Shown here piece after piece: positions 25,421 through 32,290 of a DNA stretch of 64,000 nucleotides. The stretch covers positions 1,530,501 to 1,594,500 of the forward strand of contig NZ_JAJVCN010000004.1 of the NCBI RefSeq assembly GCF_021390435.2, read 5' to 3'. Numbering within the stretch: the first letter of the stretch is position 1; each line of letters begins with the position of its first letter. A model generated the notes under the pieces. It saw nothing but the letters and a program-made list of their open reading frames with translations, searched no databases and was not told the origin of the DNA. The position numbers and the translations under genes are program-made. Source of the DNA: Kibdelosporangium philippinense (GTDB taxonomy: Bacteria; Actinomycetota; Actinomycetes; Mycobacteriales; Pseudonocardiaceae).

Positions 25421-26074
25421 TCAGAGCGTACGCCGGGCAAGCAGTCCGGCGAGCGTGGTTTGCAGGATCTCCCCGTACCTCGCGCCGAAGTCCACACGAG
25501 ACCGCGCGAGCCGAGGGTCCGCTGTGGCCTCCACGACCGCGGGTGGCGGGCAGCTGAACGGCCACAGGCCGACCAATGCGACGACGGCGTACTCCGTCAG
25601 CTTGATCGCATCGTCCGCGTCGAGCCCTTGAACCCGCGAACTGAGCAGCTTCGCCAGCACGGTCCGGTGTTCGAGATCGGTGAATTTGTATGCGCGAACA
25701 GTCTCGGCGGACACGTTCCGTTCAAGGACGCTCGGCAGCAGGCTCCACAGTTGACACAGGATCGGGCGGGCAGCGAGCGAGTCGGCGCACGCCTGCATCA
25801 CCTGGTCTGGATCGCCATGTGGCAGTTCGCCCGGCAGGTCGTCCAACCAGGACAGTCGCAACCGGTTGAGCAGTTCGAGGAAGACGCCCTCGCGGCTCTC
25901 GAAGTAGCGCACCACGTGTGTCTTGGACACGTTCAGCTGACGGCCGAGCTCGCGGAGGCTGATCTCCTCGGCGGGCAGCTCGGCCAGCAGCGCCTCGGCC
26001 GCGTCCAGAATCTCCTGGCGCCGCAGTTCCCGCTGCTCAGGGCGTCTGGCTCGCTGAAAAGCCGGTACCTCCAT
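25421..26074 (-). CDS. TetR-family regulator
   Basis: 217 residues. The helix-turn-helix is ISLRELGRQLNVSKTHVVRY followed by FESREGVFLELL. The C-terminal domain belongs to the group with a conserved RPILCQLWSLLPSVLERNVS segment, shared with the TetR protein at 31050-31715 (RPLFCDLLAHAPMNLERGVS), so the two are paralogues. It diverges from an aldehyde dehydrogenase relic and an intact aldo/keto reductase; palindromes in the intergenic region are probable operators. Confidence 0.88.
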   Translation of the reverse strand: MEVPAFQRARRPEQRELRRQEILDAAEALLAELPAEEISLRELGRQLNVSKTHVVRYFESREGVFLELLNRLRLSWLDDLPGELPHGDPDQVMQACADSLAARPILCQLWSLLPSVLERNVSAETVRAYKFTDLEHRTVLAKLLSSRVQGLDADDAIKLTEYAVVALVGLWPFSCPPPAVVEATADPRLARSRVDFGARYGEILQTTLAGLLARRTL

Positions 26075-26116
26075 CGAACCTCCTCGTGCCGGACGTCACC
26101 AGGATAGTGGTCCACC

Positions 26117-26135
26117 GGACACTTGATAAGTGTCC
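26117..26135. promoter_or_regulatory. TetR operator candidate
   Basis: GGACACTTGATAAGTGTCC has perfect 8-base arms around GAT. A second related palindrome GTCCACTGGAC lies at 26165-26175. Both fall upstream of the TetR gene start (26074, minus strand) and upstream of the aldo/keto reductase transcript. Confidence 0.65.
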
Positions 26136-26205
26136 ATCGGACCGTTAACGTGGATGGCATAACGGTCCACTGGACACATCAGAGGGAAGTCACGATCACT
26201 TACGA

Positions 26206-26308
26206 CAGGGACGGCGCCTTCGGTGGTTTCAAGAACAGTGGCATCGGCCGTGAGTTCGGCGCCACCGGCCTCGCGCAGTATTTCGAGTACAAAACCATTG
26301 CCGCATAA
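26206..26308 (+). pseudogene. Aldehyde dehydrogenase C-terminal fragment
   Basis: The frame encodes AFGGFKNSGIGREFGATGLA then QYFEYKTIAA, the universally conserved last 30 residues of NAD(P)-dependent aldehyde dehydrogenases. The remaining 450 or so residues are absent and the upstream sequence is the TetR operator region. It is a deletion relic placed between TetR and the aldo/keto reductase, and suggests the regulator once controlled an ALDH gene. Part of it could still be translated from an ATG at 26123. Confidence 0.75.
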
Positions 26309-26319
26309 GGAGAACTGTC

Positions 26320-27357
26320 GTGCGGGAAGCACGTATCACCCTTGGGCACACTGATATCTCGATCCGGCCGATCGGCCTTGGCTGTATGGGAATGTCCCAG
26401 TTCTACGGTGACGCCGACGATGCGGAGTCTATCGCCACGATCCACGCCGCCATCGACGCGGGGATCGACCACTTCGACACCTCGGACATCTACGGTGCGG
26501 CGGGCGCGGCTACCGGGCAGACAGGAAAAGGCTTCGGGCACAACGAAGAACTGCTCGGCCGAGCCGTTCGCGACCTGCGTGACAAGGTTGTACTGGCCAC
26601 GAAGTTCGGCGGCAGGCCCGATCCGGAAGGCGGAGTGATCTTCGACGGCCGCCCCGAATACGTTGCCGCCGCGTGTGAAGCCAGCTTGCGCAGGCTCGGC
26701 GTCGACCACATCGACCTCTACTACATCCACCGCCACGACCCTTCAGTGCCCATTGAGGACACTGTCGGTGCCATGGCGAACCTCGTTGCCGCGGGCAAGA
26801 TTCGCGCGATCGGCGTGAGCAACGTCGGGCCGGACCTGCTGCGCCGGGCGGCTGCCGTCGCCCCGATTTCGGCTCTGCAGAGCGAGTATTCGCTGTGGGC
26901 GCGCGAGGTGGAACAGGAAGTTCTGCCGACCTGTCGTGAGCTGGGCATCACGTTCGTTCCGTACAGCCCGTTGAGCCGGGCGGCATTGGCTGGCAGTTTC
27001 ACCAGCGACAGTTCGTTCGCCAGCGACGACTTCCGGTCGACCCTGCCAAGGTTCCAAGGCTCGAACTTCGAGCAGAACCTCCGCCTCGTGGAGGGGCTGA
27101 AGGCTCTCGCGGATGAGTGGGGCTATCTCCCCGGGCAGATCGCGCTGGCGTGGCTACTGGCCCAGCCGTACGACATCGCGCCCATTCCCGGCACGAAACG
27201 GGCAGCTTATGCCCGCGAGAACGCAGCTGCCACAGCGGTTCCGCTGAGTGCGGACGATGTCGCCTTCCTCGCGGAACTGTTCGACCCAGCGAAGGTGCGC
27301 GGGGAGCAGTACGGCACCCTTAAGGTGCGTAGCCAAGCGTCATACGAGAGTGAATGA
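26320..27357 (+). CDS. Aldo/keto reductase
   Basis: 345 residues from GTG 26320 with AAGGAGA upstream. The AKR tetrad is present: Asp and Tyr in DHFDTSDIYG, Lys in VLATKFGG and His in DLYYIHRHD. The NADPH-binding C-terminal signature is IAPIPGTKRAAYARENAAA. It matches the YakC/AKR13-like subgroup that reduces aldehydes and ketones with NADPH. The divergent TetR gene and operator palindromes suggest inducible expression by a toxic carbonyl compound. Its stop overlaps the start of a truncated P-loop gene. Confidence 0.9.
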   Translation: MREARITLGHTDISIRPIGLGCMGMSQFYGDADDAESIATIHAAIDAGIDHFDTSDIYGAAGAATGQTGKGFGHNEELLGRAVRDLRDKVVLATKFGGRPDPEGGVIFDGRPEYVAAACEASLRRLGVDHIDLYYIHRHDPSVPIEDTVGAMANLVAAGKIRAIGVSNVGPDLLRRAAAVAPISALQSEYSLWAREVEQEVLPTCRELGITFVPYSPLSRAALAGSFTSDSSFASDDFRSTLPRFQGSNFEQNLRLVEGLKALADEWGYLPGQIALAWLLAQPYDIAPIPGTKRAAYARENAAATAVPLSADDVAFLAELFDPAKVRGEQYGTLKVRSQASYESE

Positions 27358-27420
27358 CTGGGCAGCCACGGCTGATATTGCTCTGCGGGCTGCCCAGTTC
27401 GGGCAAGACGACGCTTGTTT
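27354..27420 (+). pseudogene. 5' fragment of a P-loop kinase gene
   Basis: ATG 27354 overlaps the aldo/keto reductase stop. The first 22 codons read TGQPRLILLCGLPSSGKTTL, a Walker A motif typical of AAA/zeta-like small kinases. Immediately after, the sequence changes to a luciferase-like reductase in another frame. The kinase gene is therefore only a start fragment, cut by a deletion junction near 27415-27425. Confidence 0.65.
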
Positions 27421-27693
27421 CAGCTGAGCACGCGGTTGAACTACCAGCCGCAGCGCGCCGATGTGCCGCTGATGATCGGCACGTGGGGCGCAAGGACCGC
27501 GGCGCTCGCCGGGCGGATCGCCGACGAGGTCAAGATCGGCGGCACGGCGAATCCGCGGGTAGTCGGCGTGATGCGGGACCGGATCGGATCGCCGGATGTC
27601 CGAATCGTCGTCGGCGCGGTCACGGTCGTGGACTCCGACGGCGTCAAAGCCCGTGCGCTGGCACGGACCGAGGTAGCCAAGAGGACGCGTTGA
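27421..27693 (+). pseudogene. Luciferase-like (F420-dependent type) oxidoreductase, internal fragment
   Basis: The frame gives NYQPQRADVPLMIGTWGART then AALAGRIADEVKIGG and VGAVTVVDSDGVKARALA. This is the conserved central-to-late region of LLM-class flavin/F420-dependent oxidoreductases. The N-terminal half is missing and the right side ends near an IS3 inverted repeat. The last about 28 residues of the same family reappear on the other side of the IS3 at 30016-30106. So a deletion and an IS3 insertion have destroyed one gene. Confidence 0.7.
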
Positions 27694-27729
27694 GTTCGGG
27701 TGTCAATCCCCTCAGATCGTGGAGACGGT

Positions 27730-28665
27730 TTATGCCACTTCGGTTCTGACCTGCGTCGCTGATACTGCTCGTGCGTGTGCCATCTGATGCTCGAACGGGA
27801 TCGGGGCCAGGCCGTCGTTGGCGCTGTGCCGGCGGGTGGTGTTGTAGAAGTCCGCGATCCAGGTCGCGACCTTGATCCGCGCCTCAGCTCGGGTAGTGAA
27901 CCGGTGTCGGTGTACGAATTCGACCTTGAGTGTGCTGTTGAACGCCTCGGCCGCGGCGTTGTCCAATGCGGACCCGACCCGGCCCATCGACTGCACCACA
28001 CCCAGCGTCCGGCAGGCCGCCGCGGTCGCTGCGGCGGTGTATTCCGATCCGCGGTCGGTATGGAAGATCACCCCGTCCACGTCCCCGCCCCGGGTGGTCG
28101 CGGCCATCCGCAGCGACGCCACCACCACAGCCGCGTCATGGTGGGCGGACATCGCGTAACCCAGCATCCGGCGGGAGAACAGATCCTCAGTGGTCGCGAG
28201 ATACAGCGGCCCCTCATCGGTGTCGATCTGCGTGACATCCCCGCACCACAACACATCCGGTGCCACCGCGGTGAAGTTCCGCCGAACCAGATCGCGAGCC
28301 ACTGGCCGTTTCCCCGGCCGGGTCAGCGACCGCCGGCGTTTCGGCGGTCGTCCGGCCAGACCGAGCTCGACCATCCGCGCCGCCACGGTGTTCTCCGAGA
28401 CCTTCCAGCCGGCCTCCCGCAGGTCACGGGTGATCCGGGGACTGCCATAGGTCTCACCCGAAACAGTGAACAACCTCCTGATCTGCTCATCCAACTGCTC
28501 CCGCCGCTGATCACGGGCAGTGGGCTTGCGGTTGATCCACTTGTAGAACCAGGACTGCGAGACCTCCAAGGCCCGGCAGGCGATCGCATGCGGGACACCG
28601 TGCTTGGTCCTCTGGGACGCGATGAACTCCGCCACGATCACTGGTTCATCGCGTCCTTCACCCAC
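27730..28665 (-). CDS. IS3-family transposase OrfB
   Basis: 311 residues. It has an HTH_21-like N-terminal region (SRALEVSQ-type: CRALEVSQSWFYKWINRKP) and the DDE core: Asp in WCGDVTQIDTDEGPLYLA, Asp in VIFHTDRGSEYTAAA, Glu in DNAAAEAFNSTLKVEF. It is normally made as an OrfAB fusion by programmed -1 frameshifting in the overlap with orfA. Because orfA is split by IS5, the fusion can no longer form, although OrfB itself is intact. Confidence 0.9.
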   Translation of the reverse strand: MGEGRDEPVIVAEFIASQRTKHGVPHAIACRALEVSQSWFYKWINRKPTARDQRREQLDEQIRRLFTVSGETYGSPRITRDLREAGWKVSENTVAARMVELGLAGRPPKRRRSLTRPGKRPVARDLVRRNFTAVAPDVLWCGDVTQIDTDEGPLYLATTEDLFSRRMLGYAMSAHHDAAVVVASLRMAATTRGGDVDGVIFHTDRGSEYTAAATAAACRTLGVVQSMGRVGSALDNAAAEAFNSTLKVEFVHRHRFTTRAEARIKVATWIADFYNTTRRHSANDGLAPIPFEHQMAHARAVSATQVRTEVA

Positions 28666-28729
28666 AGGACCACGGAGCGCTTGAGCACATCACGCTCCAT
28701 CTCCAACTCGGCCTTCTCCTTCGCCCACT

Positions 28730-29741
28730 GAGGTGATCTCAGCGACTTTCACGCGATCTTGCCGTGTTCGAAATGCGTGAGGACAAGGGCGGCTTTGACG
28801 ATGTCGCCGATCTTGCTGGGGCTGGCGGTGAGATGCCGCAGGCTGCGCCAGCGTCCGGTGAGCAGGGCGAAACCACGTTCGCCCAGACACCGCAGGCCAC
28901 GCAGCAGAGCGTTGCGTGTGCGGGTGTCCACGTCGAGGACCTGGCCATCGGCAGGCTGTTTGACCGGGGTGTGCACGCCGATGCCGGCACCGTCGTAGCC
29001 GCCATCGGCCAGCGTCGGCAGATCAAGGTGCGAGGCGGCCCAGTACAGCGCACCCAGCACATGCTCGCGCGCCACGGTCAAGTCATGGAGTGAACCGGGC
29101 TCGACATCCGAGACCCACCACGGAAAACCGTCCGGCGCGCACAGCGCTTGGATGTTGCCGCCGTGCTCGCGGGCTTTGCCGGAGTACCACAGGTCGATCG
29201 GCTCGCCTTTCACGCTCAACGTTTTCTCGCTACAGCGATCGGCGGAGAAGACCTTTCCATCGAGGATCACGTAGGCCGTGCCCTCATCCTTGGCCCGCTG
29301 CAGGGCCTCATGCAGGTCCGGCGCCTGCTCGGCGAGCACGATGACGACCTCATCCAAGTAGCGGTAGCCGGTGGCGCGGGAGATGCCGTGATCGCGAGCC
29401 AGGGCGGGGACGTCGGTGTTCTGCCGGAACCAGCGCAGGCCCAGCACCGCGTGGCGAAAGCAGGTCAACGCCCTGCTGTTCTTGCGGGTGCCGCGTCGGC
29501 GGCGTTCGGCGTGCAGCAGCCGGCTGAGGTAGAGGGCCAGTTCACGCGGGACATCGAGCATGGCACGATACGCAATCACGGGGAGCCTTCTGGTCCGGAC
29601 TTGATCTTCGCAATCCAGTTCTACCAAGGGCTCCCCGCCCATCTTTCCCCGGGTCTCACCACTCCCCAGCACATCGACCAGCGCTCGTCCGAGCAGCTTC
29701 GCGGCTCAACAAACGAACCAGAATCTTGGTGAGATTACCTC
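28730..29741 (-). mobile_element. IS5-family insertion sequence
   Basis: 1,012 bp. The ends are GAGGTGATCTCA (left) and TGAGATTACCTC (right), imperfect inverted repeats. The element is flanked by the 3-bp duplication ACT (28727-28729 and 29742-29744). It lies within orfA of the IS3 element, in the same orientation. It has a single transposase gene. Confidence 0.85.
28749..29579 (-). CDS. IS5-family transposase
   Basis: About 276 residues from GTG 29579 (the frame is open further to 29672). The N-terminal HTH_Tnp_4 region reads DHGISRATGYRYLDEVV. The DDE_Tnp_4 catalytic core reads YVILDGKVFSADRC (first Asp), KAREHGGNIQALCAPDGFP, DVEPGSLHDLTVARE and LPTLADGGYDGAGIG (second Asp). The coding sequence looks undamaged, so the IS may be active. 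Confidence 0.85.
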   Translation of the reverse strand: MIAYRAMLDVPRELALYLSRLLHAERRRRGTRKNSRALTCFRHAVLGLRWFRQNTDVPALARDHGISRATGYRYLDEVVIVLAEQAPDLHEALQRAKDEGTAYVILDGKVFSADRCSEKTLSVKGEPIDLWYSGKAREHGGNIQALCAPDGFPWWVSDVEPGSLHDLTVAREHVLGALYWAASHLDLPTLADGGYDGAGIGVHTPVKQPADGQVLDVDTRTRNALLRGLRCLGERGFALLTGRWRSLRHLTASPSKIGDIVKAALVLTHFEHGKIA

Positions 29742-30015
29742 ACTGTGCTCGTTCGGCCCGCAGCCGGGCCAACTCCGCACGCTCGGCCTCGTTCAACCCG
29801 TCTGCGGGCTGCCCGGTCTGGCGCCGGTCGGCCTGTACCCAGTTGTGCAGGGTGTACGCGCTGATCCCCAGATCCCGTGCGACCTGCGCCACCGACTTGC
29901 CGGTCTCGGACACGATGCGCACCGCACCCGCCCGAAACTCCGGATCAAACCGGCGCCTCTTATCTCCCACGACCTGATCATCTCTCTTGGTTCAGGTCTC
30001 CACGCTACGAGGGGA

Positions 30016-30106
30016 AGCACACGGGACACCATACGGCCTGACCAACGACCACGGCGTGCATCTACTGGGCAGCAAGGTTTTGCCGTTGTTGCGTCAGTGG
30101 CTGTAG
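30016..30106 (+). pseudogene. Luciferase-like oxidoreductase, C-terminal fragment
   Basis: From about 30023 one frame reads GTPYGLTNDHGVHLLGSKVL then PLLRQWL and stop, which matches the end of LLM-class oxidoreductases (F/GTPHGL...G-x-x-LLG-x-x-VLP). It directly follows the right end of the IS3 element and complements the fragment at 27421-27693. The last 13 bases overlap the convergent SDR gene. Confidence 0.6.
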
Positions 30107-30975
30107 CTCTCGTTCAACGTACTGGCCTTCTTCCACTCGGTCGTTGACGCGTCGTCGAAGTTGACTGAACGGGTGAGCTCGTCCCATTTCGCGTCCTCCG
30201 CTGAGCGTTTGCGGGCGGCTCCGGCGGCGATGTCGGCAGCGTCGCTGCCGATCAACAGGCGCATGGGTGGGTCGTCGACCTCGGTGATTTTTACGATCGC
30301 CGTGGCCGCGCGGTCCGGGTCGATGGGCGCGCTGTCCACGACATCGCGCAGGTGCTCGGCGATCTGACCGACCGTGCCCTGGTACTCGCTGGGCAAATCG
30401 GCGATCTGCATGGACGATCCGGCCCAGTCGGTGCGCATGAAGCCCGGTTCGACGATCGTGACCTTCACGCCGAAGGGCGCGGTTTCCGCGGCGAGCACCT
30501 CGGAGAACCCTTCAACCGCCCACTTCGCGGACTGGTAGGCCCCGACGCCGGGAGCGCCGACGCGCCCGCCGATCGACGAAATCTGCACGATATGCCCGGA
30601 ACGCTGGGCCCGCATGATCGGCACAACCGCGCGGGTCACCTCGACGGTGCCGAAGAAGTTGGTCTCGAACTGCTTGCGGAAGTCCCTGGGATCGATGGTC
30701 TCGATGGGTGCGATGTTGGCGTAACCCGCGTTGTTGACCACGACATCGATGCGGCCACACAGGTCCAGTGTGGACTTGACGGCGGCCTCGATCGCGGCTG
30801 GATCCGTCACGTCGACGGCCAGTGCGTGCAGCGTGGCCGGGTACTTCTCGACGAGGTCGGCCAGTTGGGACGGTGTCCGCGCGGTGGCGACGACGTCATG
30901 GCCTGCGGCGAGTGCGGCCTCGGTGATGCTGCGGCCGAGGCCACGTGATGCTCCAGTGATGAACCAGGTGGACAT
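30094..30975 (-). CDS. Short-chain dehydrogenase/reductase
   Basis: 293 residues from ATG 30975 with AAGGAG upstream. The Rossmann motif is FITGASRGLGRSITEAAL, with VVNNAGYANI, the catalytic Ser in VQISSIGGR and Tyr/Lys in YQSAKWAVEGF, so it is a classical SDR. The DVTDP and RTPSQL segments around strand 2 suggest NADP or NAD use. It diverges from a TetR gene across a perfect 31-bp operator palindrome and is probably repressed by it. The substrate is unknown. Confidence 0.9.
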   Translation of the reverse strand: MSTWFITGASRGLGRSITEAALAAGHDVVATARTPSQLADLVEKYPATLHALAVDVTDPAAIEAAVKSTLDLCGRIDVVVNNAGYANIAPIETIDPRDFRKQFETNFFGTVEVTRAVVPIMRAQRSGHIVQISSIGGRVGAPGVGAYQSAKWAVEGFSEVLAAETAPFGVKVTIVEPGFMRTDWAGSSMQIADLPSEYQGTVGQIAEHLRDVVDSAPIDPDRAATAIVKITEVDDPPMRLLIGSDAADIAAGAARKRSAEDAKWDELTRSVNFDDASTTEWKKASTLNESYSH

Positions 30976-31009
30976 CTGTTGCTCCTTTCACTGCTTCCGA
31001 GATTAACGA

Positions 31010-31040
31010 AACCCAGTTGCGTAATCAACGCAACTGGGTT
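31010..31040. promoter_or_regulatory. Perfect 13+5+13 operator palindrome
   Basis: Arms AACCCAGTTGCGT and ACGCAACTGGGTT are exact complements around AATCA. The site is 10 bases from the TetR start and 35 bases from the SDR start, so one bound repressor would block both divergent promoters. Confidence 0.88.
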
Positions 31041-31049
31041 GTGTAAAGT

Positions 31050-31715
31050 GTGATCGTGCAGACATCCGGCTTCCAGCGAGCGCGAAGCGCAGAGCACAAG
31101 CAGCAACGCCGCGACGAAATGCTCGACGCGGCACGAAAGCTAGCCACGGACAGAGGAGTGCGCGCGGTCACAATGACCGACATCGCCACCGAGGTCGGTG
31201 TGCACAAATCGGCGGTCTTGCGCTACTTCGAGACCCGCGAGGCGGTGTTCTTGGAACTGGCGACCGAAGGCTGGCGAGAGTGGATTGCCGCATGCGTGCC
31301 CGCAGTGCACGCCTCGGGCGCAGATCCGGCGAAAGTGGCCCGGGCGATCGCCGACACGCTGGTAGAGCGCCCATTGTTCTGCGACCTGCTGGCGCACGCC
31401 CCGATGAACCTGGAACGCGGCGTGTCCGTGGAGGCGGTACGCGAGTTCAAGCTGGCGACCTTTGGGCACATCGACCGATTTGTTGAAGCCGTGACGACGG
31501 TCCTGCCGTCGTTGACGGATGCTGACGCGCATGAGCTGGTGTCGGCGGTGAACGCGTTCGCCTCGACGTTGTGGCAGATCACGCATCCGACGGATGCGGT
31601 GGCCGAGCTGTACCGGACAGACCCGCAGATCGGCCATGCTGTCGGTGAGTTCGGCCCGAACCTGCGCCAGCAGACCGAGACTTTCATCCTTGGGCTGCTG
31701 GCGCGACGCGGCTAG
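31050..31715 (+). CDS. TetR-family regulator of the divergent SDR gene
   Basis: 221 residues from GTG 31050; no clear Shine-Dalgarno precedes it, so the message may be leaderless or start at GTG 31056. The helix-turn-helix is VTMTDIATEVGVHKSAVLRY then FETREAVFLELA. The C-terminal domain contains RPLFCDLLAHAPMNLERGVS, shared with the TetR gene at 25421-26074. The perfect palindrome 10 bases upstream is its obvious operator. Confidence 0.9.
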   Translation: MIVQTSGFQRARSAEHKQQRRDEMLDAARKLATDRGVRAVTMTDIATEVGVHKSAVLRYFETREAVFLELATEGWREWIAACVPAVHASGADPAKVARAIADTLVERPLFCDLLAHAPMNLERGVSVEAVREFKLATFGHIDRFVEAVTTVLPSLTDADAHELVSAVNAFASTLWQITHPTDAVAELYRTDPQIGHAVGEFGPNLRQQTETFILGLLARRG

Positions 31716-31769
31716 TGGCAGCGGACCTGGTGAGACGAGCCATTGGTGCCCTGCCGAGCAGGGTGCTGA

Positions 31770-31839
31770 CCGGGCGTGATGAGGCCGATGGCATGTGGGG
31801 TTGGTTGCCGGGCGTGATCAGGCTGGTGGCATCGTGGGG
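31770..31839 (+). repeat. Two-copy imperfect tandem repeat
   Basis: CCGGGCGTGAT-started units at 31770-31800 and 31808-31839 (38-base period) differ at several positions. They lie 3' of the TetR gene and run into the end of the convergent hypothetical gene. Confidence 0.5.
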
Positions 31840-32204
31840 CTGTCGGGATCGATCGGTTTGTCGTCGCTGATCCCCGTCCCACCGGTCGTGTCACCGTAAG
31901 GGCGCTCCGATTTTCCCTTCGTACCTAAGGTTCTGCGGCCTTCTTCGCCCTCCGCGCCGTACTCCTCGCCTCGGGTTGTTGCGCTTTCCCCTACGCCCAA
32001 AGGGCTTCGGGCCTCGGTGTCGGTTGGTGGGACACCGGTCCGCTCTTCCTCGGACTTCTCACGGCTGGACTCGCTGCGTTCGTCGTCGGATGGTCCGTCG
32101 AACGCTTTCACGTTGGCTTCGGTGGCTCGTTCGCTTCCACCCTCGCCGACGTCGGGGGACCAGCCGTGTTGTGGGTCTTCGTGCCGGGACGGTTTGTCGT
32201 TCAT
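31818..32204 (-). CDS. Hydrophilic, probably disordered hypothetical protein
   Basis: 128 residues, almost without hydrophobic segments and very rich in Asp, Glu, Ser, Thr, Gly and Arg (SDDERSESSREKSEEERTG, EEYGAEGEEGRR). There is no signal peptide or recognisable domain. An ATG with a weak AGGAA site opens the frame. Similar acidic low-complexity proteins are common in actinomycetes and may be stress-related, but nothing here shows that. It stands alone between TetR and the membrane mannosyltransferase. Confidence 0.55.
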   Translation of the reverse strand: MNDKPSRHEDPQHGWSPDVGEGGSERATEANVKAFDGPSDDERSESSREKSEEERTGVPPTDTEARSPLGVGESATTRGEEYGAEGEEGRRTLGTKGKSERPYGDTTGGTGISDDKPIDPDSPTMPPA

Positions 32205-32290
32205 CGTCGATTCCTGGGGTTACTGGACCCTGTCGTTCTGCGGATACCAAGGCCCACTGGAATCGAAACGGCAGTACGGAATTAGCGGGA

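Larger units (their letters stand above)
28650..29970 (-). pseudogene. IS3-family OrfA split by an IS5 insertion
   Basis: The N-terminal 76 residues (29970 down to 29742: MGDKRRRFDPEFRAGAVRIV, then a helix-turn-helix VAQVARDLGISAYTLHNWV and LARLRAERAQ) are separated from the remainder (28729 downwards: WAKEKAELEMERDVLKRSVV) by the IS5 element. Removing the IS and one ACT copy joins ERAQ directly to WAKEKAEL in frame, the canonical OrfA leucine-zipper sequence. OrfA supplies DNA binding and is inactive here. Confidence 0.85.
27707..30015 (-). mobile_element. IS3-family element, interrupted by an IS5 insertion
   Basis: The terminal inverted repeats are 27707-27726 (TCCCCTCAGATCGTGGAGAC) and the complement of 29996-30015, 17/20 identical. 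Without the inner IS5 and its ACT duplication the element is about 1.29 kb, normal for IS3. It encodes orfA (split) and orfB on the minus strand. The bases flanking the two ends (CAA and AGC) do not match, which fits an adjacent deletion after insertion. Confidence 0.85.
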
